Source: Candidatus Kapaibacterium sp. (GTDB taxonomy: Bacteria > Bacteroidota > Ignavibacteria > Kapaibacteriales > HRBIN21). Taken from it: 64,000 bases of DNA. Every line of letters starts with the position of its first letter. Position 1 is the first letter of the stretch. The notes under the pieces were generated by a model. It did no database searches and had not been told where the DNA came from. It worked only from the letters and a program-made list of their open reading frames with translations. The position numbers were made by a program, and so were the translations under genes. The stretch is from positions 51,039-115,038 of the forward strand of contig CALKEU010000007.1 of the NCBI GenBank assembly GCA_938084565.1. The letters are read 5' to 3'. This document shows, piece after piece, positions 26,901 through 34,281 of this stretch.

Positions 26901-27028
26901 CTCTCTCCCTCCTGACGGAGCACCTCCTGAAGACGCTCGAGTGGTCTTTCCACAAACTCACTTCCCAACTGCGCCAATAGCGGAAAGCACACTGCGAGAG
27001 CAACAGCTATACCTCTGAGAGCATGCAT
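23933..27028 (-). CDS. Giant exported tetratricopeptide-repeat protein
   Basis: The product is 1031 residues from the ATG at 27028, which opens a signal peptide (MHALRGIAVALAVCFPLLAQ); the upstream ATG at 27052 would add eight residues. Almost the entire mature protein consists of TPR units, many of the BamD/YbgF type (for example ALYGTAWCAFRLQQMERAAFWF and ALYFLGWIPFQQQRYGEAIERF) spaced about 34-37 residues apart. Such scaffolds sit in the periplasm and organise outer-membrane or cell-wall machinery. It is first in an operon with the barrel, SPOR and TonB-type genes, with overlapping start and stop codons, so a shared complex is likely (inference). Confidence 0.85.
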   Translation of the reverse strand: MHALRGIAVALAVCFPLLAQLGSEFVERPLERLQEVLRQEGERLFWQAEQGARTLEAFPVTVRERAQLEQLRSLVLQGAWQAARRELRTWLAREVLSPLRIWAWQWAGVAAFALHDYGEAERCWDSTLSLLSVLQDENLRQTVGQEVNYWYLLALLHRAQYLRADSVAALYLQRYPASPHADEVLLFRALLAEIAHQYQQAVKLLEELRTTYPCHTATPSAIAREAYLRLRLQEFAQTLRLTEELQLLLERFSQRQLNPPCEHVTGDELPWQELLFVRAEAYLWRQQWQAAQQEYERLLERYPQGRLAERARLQIAWLALQGGRLAEASRAFGELQRSSDRLIAALAHIYGALVLKAQGDTAAAQQKLLELTLQPDFPFVAMVYLELGRIAYERGNYSSARSAFEQAMREAPETAIMLQALVLLGSTYGQLQQWGEALHAFRMAEQLLRQPSAAVVPQRRRYEEYVLFGMATSLYFLHRPAEALRLLERLTGERLAEALQPDEVLFWLAEAQYSVGELARAVQTYERLLLSYPASRRREEALYGTAWCAFRLQQMERAAFWFERLLAEFPNTRYAAEALVRKADALYVLGQYQRAAQAYWDVTQRFPTTAEGEYAAYQYGYVLYRLRNYEGAETAFRYFVRTYPRSSLAEEALYFLGWIPFQQQRYGEAIERFRQLLELYPRSELASRTWFAIGNAYYNMERWEEALKAYRTIVEQFPQSPFALEAVKSVQYCLMALGRMEEAYRWIDTLMQRYPATRLEEEARFKRAELFFVRQRYDTALREYVDFARRYPYSERTAEALYWAVRSALALGDFSTATQLLVELQRRYPKDWHTTQGVLEVAREQARIDPAAADTQYQYVERWGESAQVAEALFQRGLIAILRGDTSTALERWRRAVEQYPETEFALQARYRLALYWRARERHDSVRALLQPLGERNDDIGAEALYYIGESWMREGRCDSAVIAFETLYHKHTNSEPWNILSLLQAGECYEKTGNTAAAVAAYRLVVALRPHDEYGRTARSRLRRLPGGQP
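24138..24148 (+). repeat. Recurrent 11-mer TGCAATAACGG, copy 2
   Basis: An exact copy inside the TPR gene. With flanking bases it shares 16 nt (AAATGCAATAACGGCA) with copy 4 at 47955-47965. Confidence 0.5.
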
Positions 27029-27147
27029 ACCGCGCCTGTAAGCCCTTCCCAAAACGCAAATTACAAACTTCGAGGAAGGCTGTCTAATCCATGCAATGCG
27101 CCTCCGTTCGGTAGCGTCTATTAGCTCAAGCCATGTAAGCGGTCATC

Positions 27148-29670
27148 ATGACACAGGCTCTCGAGGACATCTTCACACCTGAAAGCGGTGATCCGCCTCT
27201 GAAGCCTTCTGAAATTCCCAAACCCCTGCCGGTACTGCCGCTGCGCGATGTGGTCATCTACCCCTTCATGATCTTCCCCATCATCGTTGGACGTCCGCCC
27301 TCGGTGCGAGCTGTTGCAAAAGCAGTCGAGCGAAAGCGCATCCTCTTCGTCACAGCCCAACGGGATCCAATGGTAGAGGATCCCGATTTCGAAGACCTCT
27401 ACCCTCACGGCACAGTCACGCGTATCCTTCAGGTCCAGCGGCTTCCCAACCAGCCACTCCTAAAGGTGCTCGTGGAAGGTCTCTACCACGCTCGCTTGCG
27501 AGAACCCTTCCACAAAGGTGAGTACATGGAAGCAAACGTGCGCATCATCAAGCCACGCATCCCCAGCGATGACCCCGAATTTCAGGCGATGGTGCGCCGG
27601 ACGGCAGAACTCTTCCACGAATATCTCCGCATATCGCAACAACCCGGCGAAATCTGGCTCACCTACGAGAACCTAGAGAACCCACTCCACCGCCTCTACT
27701 ATGCCGCAGCGCACATCCAGCAGAACATTGAAGTCAAGCAACGGATTCTGGAAAAGGAGCGTCTCAAGGAGCAGTACTTTGAACTCCTAGGTATTCTGAC
27801 GACAGAAGTCGAGGTACGCCGCCTGGCCCAACAGATCGATCAGCAAGTCCATGATGCTATTCTCCGAGCCCAGCGCCGCTATATTATCCAGGAGCAAATC
27901 CGTGCTCTGCAGCGCGAGCTCGGCGAAGATGAAGAAGTGATCCCGGAGCTTGCAGCCTTACGAGAAGCTATTGAGAAAGCTGGTATGCCGGAGCACGTCC
28001 GCGCCAAAGCCTACGAAGAGTTAGAACGGCTCCGGAAGACTCCTCCTATATCCCCAGAATTTGCCGTCAACCGGACGTATCTGGAATGGCTCGTCTCGCT
28101 CCCCTGGACACAGCGCACCGAGGATCAACTCGACATCGATCACGTCCGCCGTATCCTCGATGAAGACCACTACGATCTCGAACGCCCCAAGGAGCGCATT
28201 CTAGAGTATCTGGCTGTGGCACGGCTCAAGGGGTTGGTACGTTCGCAAATCCTCTGCTTCGTCGGCCCACCGGGTGTGGGAAAGAGCTCGTTGGCACGCT
28301 CGATTGCCCGAGCTCTTGGACGTCGCTTCGTTCGCATTTCCCTGGGGGGAGTGCGGGATGAGGCTGAAATTCGCGGCCACCGGCGAACCTACGTCGGAGC
28401 AATGCCCGGCAAGATTATCCAAGCAATGAAGCGCGCCGGTACGCTCAATCCCGTCATCCTCCTGGATGAAGTCGACAAAATGTCGGTCGACTTTCGCGGG
28501 GACCCCTCCTCAGCGCTCCTGGAAGTACTCGACCCTGAACAGAACCACGCCTTCAACGATCACTACTTGGAGGTAGATTACGATCTCTCGCACGTCTTCT
28601 TCATCGCAACTGCCAATGTCCTCTATGATATTCCCGCCCCGCTACTGGACCGGATGGAAGTCATTGAACTCCACAGCTACCTCGATGACGAAAAACTTGA
28701 AATTGCAAAGCGACACATCCTCCCCAAATTGCAGCGCGACTACGGCATGGAGGACATCCCCCTTGAGTTTACCGAGGAGGCTATCCTGCGCATCATTCGC
28801 CAGTACACGCGTGAGGCTGGGGTCCGCAACCTCGAACGGCAGTTGGCAACCATACTGCGCAAAATTGCCCGCCAGCTCATCGAGAACTTCTCTTCTTCGG
28901 CTCCTCCTTCTGCACCGCCAGAACCGTTGAGCCAATCACCTGAGTTTCAGGCTTATGCCCGACAGCACCATATCGTTGTGACTGCTGACACAGTTCCGCA
29001 CTACCTCAAAGCGCCTCTCTACACGGAGCACTACAAGGATTTCCGGGACAAGGTAGGGATCGCTCTTGGGCTTGCATGGACGAGTGTAGGCGGAGAATTG
29101 CTCCCCGTTGAGGCGACATTAATGCCAGGTACCGAAAAGCTCACCCTCACCGGGAAGCTTGGGGACGTCATGAAGGAATCAGCTATGACCGCCGTCTCCT
29201 ATGTACGCTCGAATGCCCATCGCTTGGGTATCGATCCCAACTTTGCTCAGGGCCGAGAAATCCACATCCACGTCCCCGAAGGTGCTATCCCCAAGGACGG
29301 TCCCTCGGCGGGTCTGACTATGACGGTTGCCCTTCTCTCGGCCATCTCCGGACGCCCTGTCAGAGGTGATGTTGCTATGACGGGAGAAATCACCCTTCAC
29401 GGTGCTGTGCTTCCCGTCGGTGGGTTAGCCGAAAAGCTCCTCGCTGCCAAACGTGCCGGCATTACCACTGTCATCCTCCCCAAAGAGAACGAAAAGGACC
29501 TCACGACCCTCCGGCCAAGCATTCTGGAGGGCTTGGAACTCCGCCTGGTGGAATCTATCGATGAGGCTCTCCCTCTGGTATTCCGTCAGCCTGCACCTCC
29601 TACTGCGGCAATGGTGACAGACGCTGCGGCTGCGGACGGTCCCGTACCGGCCTCAAAGGTGCAGGCGTAA
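27148..29670 (+). CDS. lon: ATP-dependent Lon protease (LonA)
   Basis: An 840-residue Lon with an N-terminal LON substrate-binding domain (about 25-230), an AAA+ domain with Walker A at about 373-380 (GPPGVGKS) and Walker B ILLDEVDK. The C-terminal protease domain has Ser720 (PKDGPSAG) and Lys763 ([13 protein letters not shown]). The 43-residue Ser-Lys spacing equals that of E. coli Lon. It degrades misfolded and regulatory proteins in the cytoplasm. Compared with E. coli Lon it has a Ser/Pro-rich insert (about 575-595) and an Ala/Pro-rich C-terminal tail. The tail-coding end overlaps the rodZ-like gene convergently by 71 bp. No TAnnTTTG promoter is evident upstream; a heat-shock promoter is possible. 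Confidence 0.97.
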   Translation: MTQALEDIFTPESGDPPLKPSEIPKPLPVLPLRDVVIYPFMIFPIIVGRPPSVRAVAKAVERKRILFVTAQRDPMVEDPDFEDLYPHGTVTRILQVQRLPNQPLLKVLVEGLYHARLREPFHKGEYMEANVRIIKPRIPSDDPEFQAMVRRTAELFHEYLRISQQPGEIWLTYENLENPLHRLYYAAAHIQQNIEVKQRILEKERLKEQYFELLGILTTEVEVRRLAQQIDQQVHDAILRAQRRYIIQEQIRALQRELGEDEEVIPELAALREAIEKAGMPEHVRAKAYEELERLRKTPPISPEFAVNRTYLEWLVSLPWTQRTEDQLDIDHVRRILDEDHYDLERPKERILEYLAVARLKGLVRSQILCFVGPPGVGKSSLARSIARALGRRFVRISLGGVRDEAEIRGHRRTYVGAMPGKIIQAMKRAGTLNPVILLDEVDKMSVDFRGDPSSALLEVLDPEQNHAFNDHYLEVDYDLSHVFFIATANVLYDIPAPLLDRMEVIELHSYLDDEKLEIAKRHILPKLQRDYGMEDIPLEFTEEAILRIIRQYTREAGVRNLERQLATILRKIARQLIENFSSSAPPSAPPEPLSQSPEFQAYARQHHIVVTADTVPHYLKAPLYTEHYKDFRDKVGIALGLAWTSVGGELLPVEATLMPGTEKLTLTGKLGDVMKESAMTAVSYVRSNAHRLGIDPNFAQGREIHIHVPEGAIPKDGPSAGLTMTVALLSAISGRPVRGDVAMTGEITLHGAVLPVGGLAEKLLAAKRAGITTVILPKENEKDLTTLRPSILEGLELRLVESIDEALPLVFRQPAPPTAAMVTDAAAADGPVPASKVQA

Positions 29671-30490
29671 CTTGTGGAGGGGATTCCGGTTCGGCTCGTG
29701 AGCGTTCCGACGAGCTCTTTGCTTCTTCCTTCCCTTCACGGTAGGGGAATTGCGCCGAACTCCACAAGCGTTCCCTCTCAATCCGAACGGCCCGCAGAAC
29801 CGCTCCCTGAGGACCCAACGGAGGCAACGCCTCCCCATCACGCCAGAGTTCAATCCCTCCGGCATTGCCTACCGAGAGGAGAACCGACCGGCGCGCCCGC
29901 CATTCCCGCTCCTGCCCCGGATGCAGAAGAAGTTGCTCGCTCTGCCGCCCATCGACGACGACACTTAACCACACCGTATCACGAGCCCGAGCGCGCAGCA
30001 CCCACACTGTATCGCTTGGCTGTATCGCCTCCACTGCCCTGCTTGGAGTCTCCTGCCCCTGTACAGTTACGACCACCTCTGGAGCTTTGACTGGGGCTTC
30101 TGTCGGCTGAGGACGAAGGAAAAAGTAGTAACCCACCGCCACTAGTACGCCAACCAACCCCCCGTAGATGAGGGCCTGCGCAACGTAAACGGTAGTCTGC
30201 TGCTGCGCAGCTCGAGCAGAACGCCGAATGGCGTTCTCATTCTTCACATTCCAGCTCCCTTTGCCAAACGAGGCCTCACAGAGCTGGCGCAACTCGATCT
30301 CAGGAATCCCCAGGAACTCCCCATACCGGCGCGCAAACTGACGCATATAGACGGGAGGCAAAACATGGAGCTGATCAGCTTCCAGCGCTTCCAAGATGGA
30401 CAGGCGAATTTTTAGCTTTTGGCTAATTTCGCCCAGCGACATGCCTATTGCATGCCGCCGTTCGCGCAGGCGCTCCCCTAAAGTGACCAT
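29600..30490 (-). CDS. rodZ: RodZ-like cytoskeletal/HTH membrane protein
   Basis: A 296-residue protein with a cytoplasmic HTH domain (about 6-72, GERLRERRHAIGMSLGEISQKL, then LPPVYMRQFARRYGEFLG) and a single membrane helix (101-125). A periplasmic beta domain of the DUF4115 type follows (TVWVLRARARDTVWLSVVVDG), with a Pro/Arg/Ser-rich tail. In RodZ the HTH binds MreB and the protein controls rod shape. The HTH pattern and membrane topology match, but mre genes are not in the window. The last 71 bp overlap the 3' end of lon on the other strand, so the low-complexity tails of both proteins are encoded by the same DNA. Confidence 0.83.
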   Translation of the reverse strand: MVTLGERLRERRHAIGMSLGEISQKLKIRLSILEALEADQLHVLPPVYMRQFARRYGEFLGIPEIELRQLCEASFGKGSWNVKNENAIRRSARAAQQQTTVYVAQALIYGGLVGVLVAVGYYFFLRPQPTEAPVKAPEVVVTVQGQETPSRAVEAIQPSDTVWVLRARARDTVWLSVVVDGRQSEQLLLHPGQEREWRARRSVLLSVGNAGGIELWRDGEALPPLGPQGAVLRAVRIERERLWSSAQFPYREGKEEAKSSSERSRAEPESPPQVTPAPLRPVRDRPQPQRLSPLPQ

Positions 30491-30582
30491 GGAATCGCCC
30501 GTCTGGCTTTACCCTTGGAGTGGTAATTTACACAAAGTGCTCTGCCTAGAGTGCCTCTTGTTGAATGCCCGTACAAGTCCCC

Positions 30583-31938
30583 ATGCGCTCTTCAATTCGC
30601 ATCGCCTCCGGCCAAGGTTTCTGGGGTGATTGGCTCTCGGCTCCTCTATTGCAGGTTACGCGCGGCCCGATCGACTACCTGGTCATGGACTACTTGGCCG
30701 AGGTTACAATGTCTATCCTGCAGAAGCAGAGACAGCGCGATCCCCGATTAGGGTACGCCCGTGACCTCCTGACGACCTTTCGTGAGATTGCCCCTCACCT
30801 CTACGAACGGGGGATTCGCCTCATTACTAACGGGGGCGGGGTCAATCCTCTCGGCGCAGCAGAAGAAGTGCTCACCATAGCTCACCAGCTGGGTCTGCGT
30901 GGATTGCGGATTGGAGTTGTACTCGGTGACGATCTCATGCCTCGCATCGATGAACTTCTGGCAGCAGGCTATGAATTTCCTCACCTTGAGACAGGCCAGT
31001 CCTTGCGCGAGATTCGCAACCGCCTCTTGAGTGCAAACGTCTACTTCGGAGCCTTCCCGATTGTAGAGGCCCTCCATCGTGGCGCCCACGTAGTCGTCAC
31101 CGGGCGCACAACAGATACTGGGCTCACACTGGCCCCCATGATTTACGAATTTGGCTGGAGCGAAGATGACTATGACCGCCTAGCGGCAGGGGTTGTCGCA
31201 GGCCATATTCTCGAATGCGGCGCCCAAGCCAGTGGGGGAAACTTTCTCGGAGCCTGGGAGCAGTTGGATCTTGTGGAACCGGGATTCCCCATCGTAGAGG
31301 CCTATCCGGATGGAAGTTTCATTGTGACCAAACATAGCGGCACCGGTGGCGCTGTCACACGCGAAACCGTTGCTGAGCAGCTCCTCTATGAGATTGCTGA
31401 CCCCCGGGAGTACATCACTCCTGAGTGCATCGCCGATTTTACCACTATCCAGCTCGATGATCTCGGCCATGACCGCGTCCGGGTCTTCGGTATCCGTGGA
31501 CGCCCCCCGACCCCATACTACAAAGTCTCAGCCAGCTATGCTGCCGGATATATGGCTGTCGGAACCCTGGTATACTCGGCTCCTGATGCGCTCAAACGCG
31601 CCCAACGAGCAGACTACATCCTACGCGAACGCCTCCGGCGGTTGGGTTTGCAGTTTGAGGAAATTCGTACCGAGTTTGTCGGCTACAATGCATGCCATGG
31701 ACCGCTAGCGCGGCCAATCGAGCCTAACGAAGTCATGCTCCGTATTGCTGTACGCTCACCAGACTACGCAACTGTAGATCGCTTCACACGCGAGCTTGCC
31801 CCCCTCATCCTGACAGGTCCCCCAGGGGTGACGGGATTCTCTGGTGGGCGCCCTAAACCGAGCGAAGTTGTTGCCTACTTCCCCACCCTCATCCCGAAGG
31901 AACTCGTGCAACCCGAGATCCGCCTTCTGGAAGTATGA
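30583..31938 (+). CDS. AtuA-like acyclic terpene utilisation family protein (DUF1446)
   Basis: The product is 451 residues from the ATG at 30583 (MRSSIRIASGQGFWGDW); an in-frame ATG at 30565 is possible. The N-terminal IRIASGQGFWGD, then GPIDYLVMDYLAEVTMSIL, and the central VVTGRTTDTGLTLAPMIYEFGW and HILECGAQASGGNF blocks are characteristic of the AtuA/DUF1446 family. AtuA is needed for citronellol/geraniol breakdown in Pseudomonas, but its biochemistry is unclear. No other atu genes are present here; the acyl-CoA dehydrogenase at 39-40 kb is distant. The stop overlaps the next gene's start (ATGA). Confidence 0.87.
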   Translation: MRSSIRIASGQGFWGDWLSAPLLQVTRGPIDYLVMDYLAEVTMSILQKQRQRDPRLGYARDLLTTFREIAPHLYERGIRLITNGGGVNPLGAAEEVLTIAHQLGLRGLRIGVVLGDDLMPRIDELLAAGYEFPHLETGQSLREIRNRLLSANVYFGAFPIVEALHRGAHVVVTGRTTDTGLTLAPMIYEFGWSEDDYDRLAAGVVAGHILECGAQASGGNFLGAWEQLDLVEPGFPIVEAYPDGSFIVTKHSGTGGAVTRETVAEQLLYEIADPREYITPECIADFTTIQLDDLGHDRVRVFGIRGRPPTPYYKVSASYAAGYMAVGTLVYSAPDALKRAQRADYILRERLRRLGLQFEEIRTEFVGYNACHGPLARPIEPNEVMLRIAVRSPDYATVDRFTRELAPLILTGPPGVTGFSGGRPKPSEVVAYFPTLIPKELVQPEIRLLEV

Positions 31939-32948
31939 GCTTGCATGTTCTCTGTGGGTTATTGCTTTCATCCGCCTGTCTCCAAGGCGCTCCAGACTCA
32001 GCAGGCTCTGTGGCCATCCCGGTCACAGAACCAGCAGCAGTTACAGAGAAAGCTCCCCCGCCCTTCTCCCGAGTCCCCAGTCCCTCTATGAGATGCTTTG
32101 GGGGCCTGCCTCGCGTCACCTTGACCGGCAAGCCACCCGGTGAAGCTAGGCAACTGTCCTACGAAAAGCTTGCTGTTCTCGGGACGGTATACACTGGAGC
32201 ACTGGTTGCACTCCACTTCATTCAGCACAACGCCTGGTGGAAGGTCCCGGGCCCCTTCCAAGTCATCGAGGATTGGCGCTATGCTCTGCAAGTAGACAAG
32301 GCGGGCCATGTGTATGGGGCTTATCTCATGTCGTATCTCTGCGGGGAGTTTCTGCTCGCGGCTGGCGTTGAACTCCGAGAAGCCATCCGCTGGGGAGCTC
32401 TCCTCGGGCTGCTCTACCAAACCTACGTGGAAATCGAGGATGGCTTTAGCCGCGACTGGGGCTTTAGCCCGAGCGATGAAATAGCCAACTTCATCGGCTC
32501 CTACTGGTATCTTGCACAGCACTTCTGGCAGCCACTGCAAGCCTTCCAGCTCCGCTGGCAGTACATTCCAGCTCGATGGAGCGGGGATCTTCCCCGGAAG
32601 CACGGGGGAACCTTCATCGACGACTACAATAGCTCCACCTTCTGGCTAGCCATTGATGTGAAGCAGTTCCTCCCCCCAACATGGCGCCGTTATTATCCCG
32701 ATTGGCTCATGCTTGCTATCGGCTACGGAGCCCGCAACGTTGACACCGACTTGCCCAAATCTCGCCGGATTATGCTAGGACTCGACTACGACGTGCGAGC
32801 CCTCCTCCCCGAGGGGCCACCACTGTGGAACTGGCTCCGCCAGAGTCTTATCCTCTTCAAACTTCCCGCCCCGGCTGTGGAGCTTGGTCCTCACCCGCCC
32901 CGCTTCTTCCTGCTCTATCCCTTCCAGCTACGCCTCAGCACCCGCTGA
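31935..32948 (+). CDS. DUF2279 (YfiM-like) envelope protein
   Basis: A 337-residue protein. It begins with a short signal or lipoprotein-like segment (MSLHVLCGLLLSSACLQG, with a possible lipobox at Cys15) and a hydrophobic segment near 73-88. The conserved DUF2279 signature follows: DKAGHVYGAYLMSYL (about 117-131), a second hydrophobic helix, then DWGFSPSDEIANFIGS. YfiM is a predicted lipoprotein of unknown function. The C-terminal 120 residues have alternating aromatic strands (IMLGLDYDVRALL, then FFLLYPFQLRL). It is translationally coupled to the AtuA-like gene by a 4-nt overlap, an unexpected pairing. Confidence 0.75.
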   Translation: MSLHVLCGLLLSSACLQGAPDSAGSVAIPVTEPAAVTEKAPPPFSRVPSPSMRCFGGLPRVTLTGKPPGEARQLSYEKLAVLGTVYTGALVALHFIQHNAWWKVPGPFQVIEDWRYALQVDKAGHVYGAYLMSYLCGEFLLAAGVELREAIRWGALLGLLYQTYVEIEDGFSRDWGFSPSDEIANFIGSYWYLAQHFWQPLQAFQLRWQYIPARWSGDLPRKHGGTFIDDYNSSTFWLAIDVKQFLPPTWRRYYPDWLMLAIGYGARNVDTDLPKSRRIMLGLDYDVRALLPEGPPLWNWLRQSLILFKLPAPAVELGPHPPRFFLLYPFQLRLSTR

Positions 32949-32977
32949 AGTTCTGCACCGTATGCTCAGAGAGGGCG

Positions 32978-32985
32978 TATTTTTG
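32978..32985 (+). promoter_or_regulatory. Bacteroidota-type -7 promoter element ahead of the NuoE-Rieske-heme lipoprotein genes
   Basis: TATTTTTG is a perfect TAnnTTTG. The predicted transcription start near 32992 gives a leader of about 28 nt to the nuoE ATG at 33020. The three genes that follow overlap or nearly touch, so this element may drive all of them. Confidence 0.6.
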
Positions 32986-33019
32986 CAGCTAGCCCTGTAG
33001 GTTCTGTCCTCAGTCAACC

Positions 33020-33550
33020 ATGGACAACTTCCTCACACCAGAAGAGCTCGCTGACGTCGAACGCCTCATCTCTCTCTATCCGGAACCTCAGGCAGCTCTC
33101 CTGCCTGTTCTCTGGATGGTCCAGCGCAAGTACGGATGGCTCTCACTGGAAAGTATCCGTCGTGTGGCAGAGTTACTCCACCTACCCTATGCCCATGTTC
33201 TCGGCGTTGTGCGTTTCTACACAATGTTTCACACCGAACCCATGGGGCGGTACCATATCCAGGTCTGTACCAACGTCCCCTGTATGCTCCGCGGAGGGGA
33301 ACAGGTACTGGAGTACATTGCGCAGAAACTCGGCATTGGGCATAAGCAGCGCACTCCCGATGGACTCTTTTCTCTTGAAGAGGTCGAGTGTATGGGCGCC
33401 TGCGGCGGAGCTCCAATGATTGCCATCAACGAAGACTACTACGAGAACATCACGCTCGAGCAGGTGGACGAACTCCTGGAACGCTTGCGCCTTACCTCTG
33501 GAAATGGGACAATCCTGCAACCCGATGATGATGAGCATACCGCGACGTAG
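33020..33550 (+). CDS. nuoE: NADH-quinone oxidoreductase subunit E (NuoE/24 kDa type), stand-alone
   Basis: A 176-residue thioredoxin-like [2Fe-2S] protein. The ligands Cys83 and Cys88 (CTNVPC) and Cys124 and Cys128 (CMGAC) have the C-x4-C and C-x3-C spacing of NuoE/HoxE. The N-terminal helical domain (about 5-65, including VLGVVRFYTMF) is also typical. No nuoF, nuoG or other complex I or hydrogenase subunit is nearby. It could serve a complex encoded elsewhere, or the products of the two following redox genes, with which it overlaps by about 20 bp. Family assignment is secure; the partner is unknown. Confidence 0.92.
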   Translation: MDNFLTPEELADVERLISLYPEPQAALLPVLWMVQRKYGWLSLESIRRVAELLHLPYAHVLGVVRFYTMFHTEPMGRYHIQVCTNVPCMLRGGEQVLEYIAQKLGIGHKQRTPDGLFSLEEVECMGACGGAPMIAINEDYYENITLEQVDELLERLRLTSGNGTILQPDDDEHTAT

Positions 33551-34280
33551 CCTGTTACGGTATCTGCTCGCTGCTACGGCCACAGCAACGCTGGCTCGGC
33601 CTGCGCTGGCGCGCCTACTCAAGCCTTCGACTACCCCCTCCAGAGGGGCTTTCCCGCTGGACCGTTTCCGCATTTGGCTGGCCGACTATCCGGCGCTGCA
33701 AAGCGTAGAGGGTTCTGTCAAAATTCCTATCCCCGATACCAGCGGGGGAGTTATCCGACGAATCATCGTCACACGCACCGGTCCAGAAGAGTTCGCCGCT
33801 GTCGATGATGTCTGTACCCATGCTGGCTGTCTGGTCGATCCATACCGCAAAAGCTTAGGTGGACTTCCATGTCCCTGCCACGGTGCACTCTTCCGTCCTA
33901 CAGGGGAGGTTATCCGCGGGCCGGCAGTACGCCCACTACCGCAGTTTGCAACCTTCTATACGCCTGGCAGCGATTTCCTTGAGGTCGAAATTCCAGGTTA
34001 TAGCAGCGTCCCGGCAGCGGCCTTCTCGTGTACCTTAACCCCCAACCCCGCAACGGACTGGTTTGAGCTTCGCATGAGCACTCCCACAGCTGGTGTTGCT
34101 CGTTTCCGCATCATAAACGCAGATGGGCGACGCATTGTAGAGTGGCAACAGTATCTGCCTGCTGACCAGCCCGTCTGCATCCGCTACCCGCTGACGGGCT
34201 TTCCGGCAGGGGTGTATTGGCTCTCCGTTGAGTGGGGCTCTATGCAACCGCTGATAAAGGGCTTCACCGTGCTGCGCTAG
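33531..34280 (+). CDS. Tat-signalled Rieske [2Fe-2S] protein with T9SS sorting domain
   Basis: A product of 249 residues. The ATG at 33531 (ATG codons at 33525 and 33528 are equivalent choices) overlaps nuoE by about 20 bp. The N-terminus PRRSLLRYLLAATATAT has a twin-arginine pair, a hydrophobic stretch and an ALA cleavage site. The Rieske domain (about 40-155) has the ligands Cys95, His97 (CTHAGC), Cys114 and His117 (CPCHG). Cys100 and Cys116 form the disulfide pair of bc1-type, high-potential clusters. Residues 165-249 form a T9SS type A sorting domain (LTPNPATDWFEL, then GFPAGVYWLSV). The protein would be folded before Tat export and then moved to the surface. I know of no characterised protein with this combination. 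Confidence 0.85.
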   Translation: MSIPRRSLLRYLLAATATATLARPALARLLKPSTTPSRGAFPLDRFRIWLADYPALQSVEGSVKIPIPDTSGGVIRRIIVTRTGPEEFAAVDDVCTHAGCLVDPYRKSLGGLPCPCHGALFRPTGEVIRGPAVRPLPQFATFYTPGSDFLEVEIPGYSSVPAAAFSCTLTPNPATDWFELRMSTPTAGVARFRIINADGRRIVEWQQYLPADQPVCIRYPLTGFPAGVYWLSVEWGSMQPLIKGFTVLR

Positions 34281-34281
34281 G

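Noticed and set aside
33020..33550. Beginning of a complex I (nuo) operon
   Set aside because: No nuoF, nuoG or other nuo gene follows; the next genes are a Rieske protein and a heme-domain lipoprotein.
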